47,795 nucleotides of DNA from Streptomyces diastatochromogenes (GTDB taxonomy: Bacteria; Actinomycetota; Actinomycetes; Streptomycetales; Streptomycetaceae): assembly GCF_002242805.1 (NCBI RefSeq), contig NZ_MCGQ01000063.1, forward strand, positions 1 to 47,795. The letters run 5' to 3'. The notes under the pieces are model-generated. The model ran no database searches, was not told where the DNA came from, and was given only the letters and a program-made list of their open reading frames with translations. Position numbers and translations under genes: made by a program. Below are positions 9,059 to 17,619 of the stretch, one piece after another. Position 1 is the stretch's first letter; every line of letters starts with the position of its first letter.

Positions 9059-11530
9059 ATGGAGCAGATGGAACCACCGCGAAAGGGTTTCGACGCGTCC
9101 ACATCCGTGGAACCGCATGATCTCCTGGACGCCTCCACCGACGCCGCGGCGGTGATCTCGGCGGACGGCGTCGTGGTCGGCTGGACGAGGGGCGCGGAAG
9201 CGCTGCTCGGCCGCCCCGCGCCCGGGGTCGTCGGCCAGCCGGCCGCGCGCCTGCTGGCGGTGCCCGAGGACCCGGCCCGTGCCGCAGGCATCGCGGAGCG
9301 GTGCCGCGCCGGAATGGGATGGAACGGTCTCGTGCCCGTACGACACCGGGACGGCCGCCGCATCGAGATCGATCTCCGGGTCTCGGCGGCCTTCCGGATG
9401 GGAGGGCAGGAGTGCTTTCTGCTCTCGGCACGGGAGCAGCGGCCGCAGTGGACGGTCGGCCAGTCCGTCCTCGACGGATTCCTGACCCGCGCACCGGTCG
9501 GCATGGCCGTGATGGATCTGGAGCTGCGCTACATCTGGCTGAACGACACGCTGGAGCGGTTCGGCGGTGTGCCCCGGGAACAGCGGCTGGGGCACCGGCT
9601 GAGCGAACTGCTGCCGGGGCTGCAGGCGGAGACCCTGGAAGGCCTGATGCGCAAGGTGCTGGCGACGGGGGAGCCGGTCACCGACTACGAGTACAGCGGC
9701 TGGAGCTGGGCCGATCCGCATCGCCAGCACGCCTACTCCACCTCCTTCTTCCCCCTGGTGGACGCCGAGGGCACCACCACCGCGGTCTGCTACATGGTCC
9801 TGGACGTCACCGAGCGCTGGACCGCCCGCCGGATCCTGTCCCTGGTCAACGAGGCAGGCACCCGCATCGGCACCACCCTCGACGTGCTGGAGACGGCCCA
9901 GGAACTGGCCGACTTCGCGGTCCCGCGGTTCGCCGACTTCGTCGCCGTCGACCTCCTGGAGCCCGTGCTCAGCACCGAGGGCCACGGTGCCTGGCTGACC
10001 GATGCCGGACCGGCGCCCGCCCGGCCGTCGATGCGCCGCGCGGGACTGCAGTCGGTGCGGGAGGGCGTCCCCGAGGCCGTGGTGCGGATCGGCGAGGAGG
10101 TGTACTTCCTGCCTCCGCCCAGCGACGTCAACCTCCTCATCAGCGGCGAGCCGGTCCTCATCCCGGTCCTCGACCCGTCCGACGCCCTGTGGGCCACCGA
10201 GCAGCCCGAGCGAGCGGCCCGCATCCGGGAGTTCGGTGTGCACTCCCTCATCTCCGTGCCGATGCGGGCGCGGAACACGGCACTGGGCCTCACCACGTTC
10301 GCCCGGTCGCTCAACACGGTCCCGTTCGGGCCCGACGACGTCCTGCTGGCCCAGGAGCTGGTGGCACGCGCGGCGGTGTGCGTCGACAACGCCCGCCGCT
10401 ACACCCGCGAGCACACCGCGGCCGTCACCCTGCAGCGCAGCCTGCTGCCCCACGCCCTGACCGGCGGAACGGCGGTGGAGGTCGCCTCCTCCTACCTTCC
10501 GGCGGACCCGACGGGCGGGGTCGGCGGCGACTGGTTCGACGTGATCCCCCTGTCCGGCGCACGCGTCGGCCTCGTCGTCGGTGACGTGGTGGGCCATGGC
10601 ATCGGCGCGGCGGCCAGCATGGGGCGCCTGCGTACGGCGGTGCAGACCCTCGCCGACATGGAGATGCCGCCCGACGAACTGCTCGCCCACCTCGACGACC
10701 TGGTGCTGCGGCTGAGCGACGAGGAGACCGAGCGGGCCCCGGCCGACCGGAGCACGTCGACCTTCACCGGCGCGACCTGCCTCTACGCCGTCTACGACCC
10801 GGTCTCCCGGCGGTGCTCGATGGCCCGGGCCGGGCACCCGCCCCCTGTCATCGTCACACCGGACGGACACGCCTACTACCCCGAGATCCCGGCCGGGCCG
10901 CCGCTCGGGCTGGGCGGCATGGCCTTCGAAGCCGCCGAGATCGAGCTGGCCGAGAACAGCCTCCTCGGTCTCTTCACCGACGGCCTCATCGAAGGGAGTG
11001 ACGGGGACGTGGAGTCGGGCATGGCCCGGCTCTGCGAGGCGCTGGCCCGGACCGAGGCGGACCTCGGCACGCTGTGCACCTCCGCCGTGCAGCAGCTGAT
11101 GTCCGAGCCGCAGCCCGATGACATCGCCCTGCTGCTGGCCCGCAGCCACACCCTCGCCGCGGACCAGGTGGCGTCGTGGGACGTGCCCGCCGACCCGGCC
11201 GCCGTCGGACACGTCCGGGCCGCGGCGACCCGCCAGGTGATGGACTGGGGCTTCCCGGAACAGGCCATCACGACGGAACTCATCGTCAGCGAACTGGTCA
11301 CCAACGCGATCCGCTACGCCGACTCGCCCATCCGGCTACGGCTGCTCCGCGACGCCCGCCTGACCTGCGAGGTCGCCGACGCCAGCAGCACCGCCCCCCG
11401 GTTGAGGCACGCCCGCAGCACGGACGAGGGCGGCCGCGGACTGTTCCTGGTGGCCCAGCTCGCCCTCCGCTGGGGCGCCCGGTACACGGCCGAGGGGAAG
11501 ATCATCTGGGCCGAGCAGGAGATCCCGTGA
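9059..11530 (+). CDS. PAS-PAS-GAF-SpoIIE phosphatase with C-terminal RsbW-like HATPase
   Basis: 823-residue regulator. Domains: PAS about 20-120, PAS about 145-260, GAF about 275-450, SpoIIE/PP2C about 465-700 (GGDWFDVIPL near 489, VVGDVVGHGIGAAASMG, LFTDGL, PDDIALLL), then a HATPase_c_2 domain about 705-823 with ELIVSELVTNAIRYAD near 740 and DEGGRGLFLV near 788. This one chain could both phosphorylate and dephosphorylate an anti-sigma antagonist, or sequester a sigma factor, as described for other streptomycete fusions. Start choice: ATG 9059 has GGAG at 9048-9051; ATG 9068 with AGGA at 9056-9059 is nearly as good, and the frame is open to 8774. It shares a 166-base promoter region with the opposite phosphatase gene. 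Confidence 0.9.
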   Translation: MEQMEPPRKGFDASTSVEPHDLLDASTDAAAVISADGVVVGWTRGAEALLGRPAPGVVGQPAARLLAVPEDPARAAGIAERCRAGMGWNGLVPVRHRDGRRIEIDLRVSAAFRMGGQECFLLSAREQRPQWTVGQSVLDGFLTRAPVGMAVMDLELRYIWLNDTLERFGGVPREQRLGHRLSELLPGLQAETLEGLMRKVLATGEPVTDYEYSGWSWADPHRQHAYSTSFFPLVDAEGTTTAVCYMVLDVTERWTARRILSLVNEAGTRIGTTLDVLETAQELADFAVPRFADFVAVDLLEPVLSTEGHGAWLTDAGPAPARPSMRRAGLQSVREGVPEAVVRIGEEVYFLPPPSDVNLLISGEPVLIPVLDPSDALWATEQPERAARIREFGVHSLISVPMRARNTALGLTTFARSLNTVPFGPDDVLLAQELVARAAVCVDNARRYTREHTAAVTLQRSLLPHALTGGTAVEVASSYLPADPTGGVGGDWFDVIPLSGARVGLVVGDVVGHGIGAAASMGRLRTAVQTLADMEMPPDELLAHLDDLVLRLSDEETERAPADRSTSTFTGATCLYAVYDPVSRRCSMARAGHPPPVIVTPDGHAYYPEIPAGPPLGLGGMAFEAAEIELAENSLLGLFTDGLIEGSDGDVESGMARLCEALARTEADLGTLCTSAVQQLMSEPQPDDIALLLARSHTLAADQVASWDVPADPAAVGHVRAAATRQVMDWGFPEQAITTELIVSELVTNAIRYADSPIRLRLLRDARLTCEVADASSTAPRLRHARSTDEGGRGLFLVAQLALRWGARYTAEGKIIWAEQEIP

Positions 11531-11575
11531 GGCCTGCGAGGCGCCGGCCGGCACTCTCTGAGTGAGTTCCGCGTT

Positions 11576-12397
11576 TCAGCGGAACGCCGGCGCGTTGCGT
11601 GCCGCCCACGCCGCGAAGGGAGCCGCGGGCCGCCCCAGGATCCGTTCGACGTCCCCGCTGACCGTCTGCTCCTCCGGGGTCGGGTCGCCCAGGATGGACA
11701 GGGTTGCCTCCACCACCGCGCTCGGCATGAACTGCGCCATCTGCGCGCGGGCTTCCTCGCGGCTCTGTTCCACGAAGGTCACCGGCTCGGCGAGGGCCTG
11801 GGCAAGGGCGGCGGCCCGCTGCCGGGGTGTGGTGGCCTCGGGGCCGGTCAGGGTGTAGGTGAGGCCGTCGTGCCCGTCCTGGCGCAGGACGGCGGCGGCG
11901 ACCGCGGCGACGTCGTCCGGGTCGACGAACGGCAGGGCCACGTCGGCGAAGGGTGCCGCCGCGGTGCGGTGGTGCCGGACGGGCTCGGCCCAGGCGAACG
12001 CGTTGGAGGCCATCCCGCCCGAGCGCAGCACGGTGAAGGCCGGTCCGGATCGGGCCAGGGCCGCCTCGAAGCCGGCGGCGTGCGCGTAGCCGTGCGGCCG
12101 GGTGCCCACGCCCTGGGAGGACAGCAGGACCACCTTGGTGACGCCGGCCTTGGCGGCCTGCTTGAGGATTCCTTCCGGGTCGTCCCCGGCGACGAGCAGG
12201 AACAGTGCCGTGGCCCCCTCCAGCGCGGGGCCGAGACCGGCCGGCTGCCCGAGATCGGCGGCCACGGCCCGCACCCCCGCCGGGACGTCCTCGGGGGTGA
12301 TGCGCCGGGCCACCGCGGTCACGGCCTCTCCCTCGGAGGCCAGCTGCGCGACCAGGGCCCGCCCGACGTTCCCCGTACCACCCGTTACGACGATCAT
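11576..12397 (-). CDS. NmrA/SDR-type NAD(P)-binding oxidoreductase
   Basis: 273-residue atypical short-chain dehydrogenase. The N terminus MIVVTGGTGNVGRALV is the GGxGxxG cofactor loop. VVLLSSQGVG (about 107-116) is the beta-strand with active-site serines of NmrA/QOR2-like proteins, while a classical YxxxK is absent. Such proteins sense or reduce quinone-like substrates, or act as redox sensors. It is transcribed away from a TetR gene with a 95-base spacer holding two related palindromes, so the TetR protein probably represses it in response to a toxic compound that this enzyme handles. The exact substrate is not visible. Confidence 0.87.
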   Translation of the reverse strand: MIVVTGGTGNVGRALVAQLASEGEAVTAVARRITPEDVPAGVRAVAADLGQPAGLGPALEGATALFLLVAGDDPEGILKQAAKAGVTKVVLLSSQGVGTRPHGYAHAAGFEAALARSGPAFTVLRSGGMASNAFAWAEPVRHHRTAAAPFADVALPFVDPDDVAAVAAAVLRQDGHDGLTYTLTGPEATTPRQRAAALAQALAEPVTFVEQSREEARAQMAQFMPSAVVEATLSILGDPTPEEQTVSGDVERILGRPAAPFAAWAARNAPAFR

Positions 12398-12428
12398 GAC
12401 GTCTCCTCGATCGAGTCCGTTGGACTGA

Positions 12429-12442
12429 GTTAGTTGACTAAC
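12429..12442. promoter_or_regulatory. Candidate TetR operator 1
   Basis: Perfect palindrome GTTAGT-TG-ACTAAC in the divergent spacer between the NmrA-type gene and the TetR gene. A related TTAGTCA...TGACTGA element lies at the TetR start. Sequence symmetry is seen directly; binding by the neighbouring TetR protein is inferred from position. Confidence 0.6.
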
Positions 12443-12484
12443 TAAGTCGCTACGCTAGCCGATCCGTCCGGGCGCTGTCTATCC

Positions 12485-12500
12485 TTAGTCAGGTGACTGA
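12485..12500. promoter_or_regulatory. Candidate TetR operator 2, overlapping the tetR start codon
   Basis: TTAGTCA-GG-TGACTGA, an inverted repeat with one mismatch in seven. The GTG start codon of the TetR gene (12493-12495) lies inside it. The half-site TTAGT/ACT(A/G)A matches operator 1. Occupancy would block the TetR gene's own start, giving autorepression. Ribosome-site sequence is poor here, so the TetR mRNA may be leaderless or nearly so. Confidence 0.55.
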
Positions 12501-13098
12501 CTCAAAATCCGGTACGACGGCCGGAGTCGCCGGCTCCCGCCGGGGCGGCAAGCGCGCACGCCTGGTCGAAGCGGCCGTCCAGGTCTTCCACCAGCAGGGC
12601 GTGGAGAAGACCACCCTCGCGGACATCGCCCGTGCCGCCGATGTGCCGCTCGGCAACGTCTACTACTACTTCAAGACCAAGGACCAGCTGGTCGAGGCCG
12701 CCGTGGAGGCCCACTGCGACCAGCTCACCAGGCTCACGGCCCGCCTGGAGCAGCTCCCCGACCCTGCCGCCCGGCTGAAGACGCTGATCGCGGGCTGGGT
12801 CGAGGAGCGGGAGACCGCCGCCCGCTTCGGCTGTCCCTTCGGCACCCTGGCCACCGAACTCGACAAGCGCGACGACGGCCTGGACCTGGCCGCCGCCCAG
12901 GTCATGCGGGCCCTGATCGACTGGGTCGAGGGCCAGTTCACCGAGCTGGGCCGCCCCGACGCCCACGCCCTCGCCATCGAACTGGTCGCCGCCTACCAGG
13001 GCATGTCGGTCCTCACCAACACCCTGCGCGACCCGGGCCTGATGGCCGCTCAGGGCGAACGCCTCCAGGCGTGGGTCGACGGCCTCGCACGGCCTTGA
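12493..13098 (+). CDS. TetR/AcrR-family repressor of the divergent oxidoreductase gene
   Basis: 201-residue regulator with a GTG start inside an operator-like palindrome. The N-terminal helix-turn-helix spans about residues 20-66 (KRARLVEAAVQVFHQQGVEK, then TLADIARAADVPLGNVYYYF and K), which is a typical TetR DNA-binding domain. The C-terminal half (about 70-201) is the ligand and dimer domain, with the CPFGTLATEL motif common to the TetR_C YcdC/AcrR-like group that often pairs with NmrA or SDR genes. It most likely represses itself and the divergent gene and is released by a small electrophile or quinone. The ligand is unknown. Its stop codon is part of the left arm of a strong hairpin. Confidence 0.9.
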   Translation: MTDSKSGTTAGVAGSRRGGKRARLVEAAVQVFHQQGVEKTTLADIARAADVPLGNVYYYFKTKDQLVEAAVEAHCDQLTRLTARLEQLPDPAARLKTLIAGWVEERETAARFGCPFGTLATELDKRDDGLDLAAAQVMRALIDWVEGQFTELGRPDAHALAIELVAAYQGMSVLTNTLRDPGLMAAQGERLQAWVDGLARP

Positions 13099-13130
13099 CC
13101 CGGGATCAGATGTTCCGCTGATCCCGGGTC
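13097..13130. terminator. Bidirectional hairpin terminator between tetR and aco
   Basis: Perfect 13-base-pair stem GACCCGGGATCAG / CTGATCCCGGGTC with an 8-base loop, beginning inside the TetR stop codon. It sits between convergent genes, so it can serve both. There is no long U tract, which is usual for streptomycete terminators. Confidence 0.85.
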
Positions 13131-13154
13131 CGCATCGCGCCTTTCCGAGTGCTG

Positions 13155-15101
13155 TTACTCGGCCTCGGTCGTGTAGTCCGCCAGGGAGACGCGGCCCGAG
13201 TTGGCCAGCGGGATTCCCTCCAGGTATGCGGTGGGCAGGTCGAAGCCCTCGATCAGGTCCGTCATGTGCGGGGCGAGGTCGCGCAGCAGCTCGTCCAGCA
13301 GCTGGGGCAGGGCGCGCACCTGCTCGGCGGAGAGTTGGCCGTCGGCCAGCAGGTCGCCGGTGTGCTCGCCCAGCTGCTGCAGCAGGAACAACCGGCAGAG
13401 CCGCGCCAGCAGTTCGCGGGCCCCGGGGTCCGTCGCCCGGGCGACCGCGTCCAGGAAGGCGTCGGCCGCCTGCAGCCGGGCGTGCACCGAGACCATCTCC
13501 AGGGCGGCGGAGGAAGCGCCGTTCCACCGCTCCACCGGATCCCCGGAGGGACCCCGGCGCAGCGCCGCCCGGGCGCGGTCCTGCCAGGCGGCCTCGGCCC
13601 GGGCCAGCAGCCCGCGCAGGTGCCGGGGATCCGTCAGCCGTTCCACGTCACCGGGGGGTTCGGGGGTCGCGCGGGGCGGCTGGTGCTCGAAGAGCATCTC
13701 GGCGGCGGCCTTCACCCAGATCACCAGGTTGTCGCCCTCGGCGGTGATCGTGCCCTCGACGTACTGCGGGAACTCGGACAGGCCGTTGGCGGCGAACAGG
13801 CCCTGCGCACCGCACCGTTCCCGGCACTCGATGGTGATGTCCCGTGCCTGCCAGGTGATCCAGCTCTTGGCGATCGCGATCAGCCGCTCCGTGTCCGCCC
13901 GCTCTCCGGCGTCGCCGCCGGCGTGCACGGCGGCCCAGCGGGCGAGCACCGAGCGGTGCAGGAAGGTCATGGCGTAGGCCGAGGCCAGGCCCTTCAGCAG
14001 CCGCCCGTGGTGCGAGCGGTGGGCGTTGACCGGGATGCGTTCGCCCGCGCGGGGCCCGCTGACCTGCCGGTGGTCGCCGTAGCGGACGGCTATGGAGAGC
14101 GCGGCCCGGGTCGCACCGACGGCGGCACCGCTCATGCACAGCTTGCCCATCGTGACCCGGCCGATGGACTGCAGGAACCGCTTGCGCCGGTTGCCGAGAC
14201 CGCTGTGGAAACGGCCGTCGGCGTCCAGGCGGCCGTGCTCGGACTCCAGCAGCGCGTCGCGCGGCAGCAGCACCCGGTCGAACGCGGTCAGGCAGTGGTC
14301 CACCGGGGCGCCGGTACGCAGCGGCAGCCGGCGGACCCGCACCCCCGGCAGCAGGCCCCGCTCGTCGCTCAGCGGTGTCAGGAACAGGAAGACGCCCTCG
14401 TCCCGGCCGTCGACCATGAGGCGGGCGGCCACCACGGCACTCTTCGGTCCGCCGGTCATGCTGGTGTTGGGCATGAACTTCTGGGCGCCGGGGTGCGGTG
14501 TGTTCAGTACGAACCCGCCGGTCGCCGGGTCCAGTTCGGCGGTGGTCTCCAGGGCCGAGGCGTCGTTGCCGTGGTCCAGCTCGGTGCACAGGAACGTGCC
14601 GGTACGCCGGAGGGTCGTGAAGTCGGACAGATCCCGGCGTTCCGCGCCCTCGTGATCGAGCAGGCTGCCGAGGAACAGGTTGTAGTGGATGCTCGCCACC
14701 GTGCACAGGCCCCCGCCGCCGTCCACGATCGCCGCCCACTCGTGCAACCCCGCCAGCAGCCGCGGGTCGTCCGCCAGCCGCTCGGCCCCGCCGGCCGTGT
14801 CGTTCACCAGACGCAGCCACTCGTAGGAGAGGGCGGCACGCTCGGCGGAGCCGAGCCCGGGGCGGTGGCGGAACGTGTCCTTCGAGATGAGGTCGCGCCA
14901 CATCCCGTGGATGTGCTCCCGGTCGTCGCCGTCGAAGAGGAGCCGGGCCAACTCGCCGGACACGGTGCCGGAGAGGGCTCCGCCGGGCCCGGAATCCAGA
15001 CCGTCGGGCCGGAACGTGTCCGGACCAAGTGCCTGATTCGTGCCGTAGTGCTCGATCTCCGGCAAGGAGGGGAGATGTACCTGGGGTGTCAGAAGGGTCA
15101 T
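13155..15101 (-). CDS. aco: Acyl-CoA oxidase, avenolide-type Aco
   Basis: 648-residue flavoprotein of the acyl-CoA oxidase family. The start at 15101 (MTLLTPQVHL) has GGAGAGGG upstream; the frame stays open to 15182 but those residues are unlikely. FAD/substrate motifs include TELDHGNDASALETTAE (near 160-176) and the GMW/YNLF region. EGTITAEGDNLVIW near 448-461 carries the catalytic-base glutamate region of acyl-CoA oxidases. The C-terminal ACOX domain runs from about 490. In Streptomyces avermitilis an acyl-CoA oxidase (Aco) and a P450 (Cyp17) make the alkylbutenolide hormone avenolide, next to ArpA-type receptor genes. The same four-gene set is seen here, so this enzyme probably trims or desaturates the acyl chain of a butenolide. 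An ARE-like site lies 50 bases upstream, which suggests repression by the receptor. Confidence 0.85.
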   Translation of the reverse strand: MTLLTPQVHLPSLPEIEHYGTNQALGPDTFRPDGLDSGPGGALSGTVSGELARLLFDGDDREHIHGMWRDLISKDTFRHRPGLGSAERAALSYEWLRLVNDTAGGAERLADDPRLLAGLHEWAAIVDGGGGLCTVASIHYNLFLGSLLDHEGAERRDLSDFTTLRRTGTFLCTELDHGNDASALETTAELDPATGGFVLNTPHPGAQKFMPNTSMTGGPKSAVVAARLMVDGRDEGVFLFLTPLSDERGLLPGVRVRRLPLRTGAPVDHCLTAFDRVLLPRDALLESEHGRLDADGRFHSGLGNRRKRFLQSIGRVTMGKLCMSGAAVGATRAALSIAVRYGDHRQVSGPRAGERIPVNAHRSHHGRLLKGLASAYAMTFLHRSVLARWAAVHAGGDAGERADTERLIAIAKSWITWQARDITIECRERCGAQGLFAANGLSEFPQYVEGTITAEGDNLVIWVKAAAEMLFEHQPPRATPEPPGDVERLTDPRHLRGLLARAEAAWQDRARAALRRGPSGDPVERWNGASSAALEMVSVHARLQAADAFLDAVARATDPGARELLARLCRLFLLQQLGEHTGDLLADGQLSAEQVRALPQLLDELLRDLAPHMTDLIEGFDLPTAYLEGIPLANSGRVSLADYTTEAE

Positions 15102-15152
15102 GGCCCTCTCCCGTCGTCGCAGATCCGGAAGGGTGGGGATGCGCAGAGTCAG

Positions 15153-15177
15153 AAGATACGGACCTCCCGGTTTGCTT
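15153..15177. promoter_or_regulatory. ARE-like autoregulator-receptor operator A (aco promoter)
   Basis: 25-base element with key positions AAGATACGGAC and CCGGTTTGCTT, resembling the autoregulator-responsive elements bound by ArpA/ScbR/AvaR proteins. It is located about 50 bases before the aco start. It matches element C at 19 of 25 positions. Resemblance to the family consensus is from memory; binding is inferred. Confidence 0.7.
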
Positions 15178-15314
15178 ATCAAGCCAAATTTCTGCCAACG
15201 GTGGCCGAACTGTGGTGTCTTGAGGACGTTCCTCGGCCTCAGAAGTAAGCGGGATGCTCAACTCCGGTCCGCTCTGGCGGACTTCCCCGCACGGGCAGAC
15301 GCTGCGCGAACGTT

Positions 15315-15339
15315 GAGATACCGGGCGACAGGTTTTATT
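15315..15339. promoter_or_regulatory. ARE-like element B, mid-spacer
   Basis: GAGATACCGGGCGACAGG followed by TTTTATT. It shares the AGATAC and GGTTT cores and spacing with elements A and C but is less conserved in between. It lies halfway between aco and the receptor gene, so it could act on either promoter. Confidence 0.5.
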
Positions 15340-15427
15340 GTGGCGGTCAGCGACGGCTCGAGGAGTTCTGGCGTACCGGGTGAGGAGGGGGCGTTCACAT
15401 GGTTGAAAGGCCATCTTCCGAGGTGGC

Positions 15428-15452
15428 AGGATACGTACCTGTCGGTTTCTTT
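15428..15452. promoter_or_regulatory. ARE-like element C (receptor-gene promoter)
   Basis: AGGATACGTACC then TGTCGGTTTCTTT, with the same GATACG(G/T)ACC and CGGTTT cores as element A. It sits about 43 bases before the GTG start of the ArpA-family receptor gene, where autorepression is expected. Confidence 0.65.
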
Positions 15453-15494
15453 TTGTGGCCGACCGGTCCGTGAAGCCAGTGCGGAGGATGTGCC

Positions 15495-16178
15495 GTGGCC
15501 CTGCAGGAACGAGCGATCAGGACGAGGCGCAACATCCTGGTGGCAGCCGCCGACGTGTTCGCCGACGTCGGCTACGAGGCGGCGACCATCTCGGAGATCC
15601 TCCAGCGGGCGAACGTCACCAAGGGCGCCCTCTACTTCCACTTCTCCTCCAAGGAGCAGCTCGCCCAGGCGGTGCTGACCGACCAGCTGAAGTCGGTGCC
15701 GGAATCGCCGCCGCGGGAGCTGGTGCTCCAGGAGGGACTGGACGCCGGCTTCCTCCTCGCTCATCTGCTCGGCTCGGGCGACCCCATGGTGCGCGGCAGC
15801 ATCCGCCTCACCGTGGACCAGGGGTCACCGCACGACGGGCTGGACCGGCGGGTGCCGATGGCCTCCTGGGTCGACTACAACGCCACGCTCCTGGAGCGGG
15901 CGAAGGCGAACGGGGAGGTGCTGCCCCAGGTCGACGTGGAGGCAGCGGCGAAGGCGTTCGTCGCAGCGTTCACCGGGGCGCAGGTGCTGTCCAAGATCAT
16001 GAACGACCATGCCGACCTGATGGAACGCGTGGTCGACCTCTACCGGCACCTGATGACCAGCATCGCGGTCCCCGCGGTGCTGGTGCGCCTGGACATGTCG
16101 CTCGACCGGGGCCGGCGCGTCTACGAAGAGGCCATGGAGCTGCGCCGGGAACCGCAGGAGGCGCCGGCCGCCGGCTGA
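15495..16178 (+). CDS. ArpA/ScbR/AvaR-family hormone receptor repressor
   Basis: 227-residue TetR-fold regulator starting at GTG 15495 after GGAGGA at 15483-15488. The N-terminal region (QERAIRTRRNILVAAADVF, then ISEILQRANVTKGALYFHF at about residues 33-51) closely follows the ArpA/ScbR/FarA signature. It keeps a tryptophan in VPMASWVDYN (about residue 122), the position that lines the ligand pocket of genuine butyrolactone/butenolide receptors. It is expected to bind ARE sites at aco and at its own promoter and to be released by the butenolide made by Aco and the P450. A butyrolactone synthase (AfsA) is absent from the window, which favours a butenolide ligand. It probably forms an operon with the P450 gene (121-base gap). 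Confidence 0.88.
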   Translation: MALQERAIRTRRNILVAAADVFADVGYEAATISEILQRANVTKGALYFHFSSKEQLAQAVLTDQLKSVPESPPRELVLQEGLDAGFLLAHLLGSGDPMVRGSIRLTVDQGSPHDGLDRRVPMASWVDYNATLLERAKANGEVLPQVDVEAAAKAFVAAFTGAQVLSKIMNDHADLMERVVDLYRHLMTSIAVPAVLVRLDMSLDRGRRVYEEAMELRREPQEAPAAG

Positions 16179-16299
16179 CCGGGGTCTCTCCGCGGACCAC
16201 GGACACCGGCACCGCCGGGAGCCGGGGGAGCGGACATCGCTGCCATGGGCACGTCGCAACGCCACAACGTGATGCAGGACCGACCCAGGGAGCACACCG

Positions 16300-17538
16300 A
16301 TGGAAGAGACCGCCTGCCCGTACGCCCTCGACCTCACCGGCCAGGACCACCTGGGGGAGGCCGCGATGCTGCGCGCCCAAGGCCCCGCGGTCCAGGTGGA
16401 GTTGCCGGGCGGCGTGCTCGCCTGGGCCGTCGTACGGCAGAGGCACGTGGAGCAGCTGCTGACCGACCCGCGCGTCTCGCGCAGCGCCCGCCTGCACTGG
16501 CCGCCGTTCATCGAGGGGAAGATAACCGAGGAGTGGCCGCTCTATCCGTGGGTGGCGAACGAGAACATGCTCTTCGCCTACGGAGAGCACCACACCAGGC
16601 TGCGCCGCCTCGTGGCCGGCGCGTTCACCGCGCGACGCTCCGAGGCGCTGCGTCCCCGGGTGCGGGAGCTGTCGGCCGAACTGCTCGGCGAACTGGCCGC
16701 CCTCCCGCCCGGCACCCCGGTCGACCTGCGCACCGCGTACGCCGAGGTGCTGCCGCTGCGGGTCATCTGCGAGCTGTTCGGCGTACCGCGGGGCGCCGAG
16801 ACGGACGCGCTGTCCGCGGCGCTCAGCACGGTGTTCAGCTCCACCGTCAGCGGCCAGGAGATGGAGGCCGCCCGGCTGGAGGCCTTCGGCCGGCTCGCCG
16901 CGCTGGTCAAGGCCAAGCGGGAGCGGCCGGGTGACGACCTCACCAGCTCGCTGATCGCGGCCCGGGACCACGGCGACCGCCTCACCGAGGACGAACTGCT
17001 CGGCTCCCTTTTTATGTTCATCGCCGCGGGGCAGGACACCACGGCCACCCTCGTCACCAACGCGGCCGGCGCCCTGCTGACCCACCCCGAGCAACTGGCG
17101 CACCTGCGTGCGGGCCGGGCGACCTGGGCGGACGTGGTCGCCGAGACCATGCGGGTGCACACGCCCGGGGCGTACGCGCCGATGCGGTTCGCGGTCGAGG
17201 ACATCGACCTCGACGGGGTGCGGATCCGCAAGGGCGACTGCATCCTCGTCAACTTCGCAGCGGGCGGCCACGAGACCGACCGGCACGGGCCGGACGCGGA
17301 CCGCTTCGACCTGCTGCGCAGCGGCGACCGGGACGTCCTCGGCTTCGGCCACGGAACGCACCGCTGCCTCGGCGCCCCGCTCGGGGAGATCGAGGCCGCC
17401 TCCGCCCTCTCCAAGCTCTTCGACCTGTTCCCTGATGTGCGACTGGCCTGCACGCCCGAGGAGTTGGCCCCGCTGCCGACCTTCATGCTGAACGGATACC
17501 GATCGCTGCCGGTGCTGCTGCGGCCATCGACGTCCTGA
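16300..17538 (+). CDS. Cytochrome P450, avenolide-type Cyp17-like
   Basis: 412-residue bacterial class-I P450. The ATG at 16300 follows AGGGAG at 16287-16292. Landmarks: I-helix AAGQDTTATLV near 245-255, ExxR in AETMR near 283-287, and the heme loop GFGHGTHRCLGAPLG near 347-361 with the axial cysteine in HRCLG. It needs external ferredoxin and reductase, none of which is encoded here. In S. avermitilis, Cyp17 hydroxylates the alkyl chain during avenolide synthesis. Position between two ArpA-type regulators and beside an acyl-CoA oxidase supports the same role. A strong two-hairpin terminator follows the stop codon. Confidence 0.88.
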   Translation: MEETACPYALDLTGQDHLGEAAMLRAQGPAVQVELPGGVLAWAVVRQRHVEQLLTDPRVSRSARLHWPPFIEGKITEEWPLYPWVANENMLFAYGEHHTRLRRLVAGAFTARRSEALRPRVRELSAELLGELAALPPGTPVDLRTAYAEVLPLRVICELFGVPRGAETDALSAALSTVFSSTVSGQEMEAARLEAFGRLAALVKAKRERPGDDLTSSLIAARDHGDRLTEDELLGSLFMFIAAGQDTTATLVTNAAGALLTHPEQLAHLRAGRATWADVVAETMRVHTPGAYAPMRFAVEDIDLDGVRIRKGDCILVNFAAGGHETDRHGPDADRFDLLRSGDRDVLGFGHGTHRCLGAPLGEIEAASALSKLFDLFPDVRLACTPEELAPLPTFMLNGYRSLPVLLRPSTS

Positions 17539-17541
17539 GAG

Positions 17542-17596
17542 TGCGGGCGGGTGCGCCCGCCGGAAGTCCGCCGCCCGTCGCGGGCGGCGGACTTCC
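17542..17596 (+). terminator. Tandem hairpin terminator after the P450 gene
   Basis: A first small hairpin at 17542-17560 (GCGGGCG...CGCCCGC) is followed by a perfect 16-base-pair stem GGAAGTCCGCCGCCCG / CGGGCGGCGGACTTCC with a TCG loop at 17562-17596, then TTGTGTG. It separates the receptor-P450 unit from the second regulator gene. Confidence 0.88.
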
Positions 17597-17619
17597 TTGT
17601 GTGTCACGCTCCCGACAGC

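Noticed and set aside
5212..11212. Very long open frames opposite the phosphatase and ligase genes (996 and 1185 residues)
   Set aside because: They lie antisense to genes with clear domains, have repetitive R/G/V/H-rich compositions and no motifs. They are GC-rich shadow frames.
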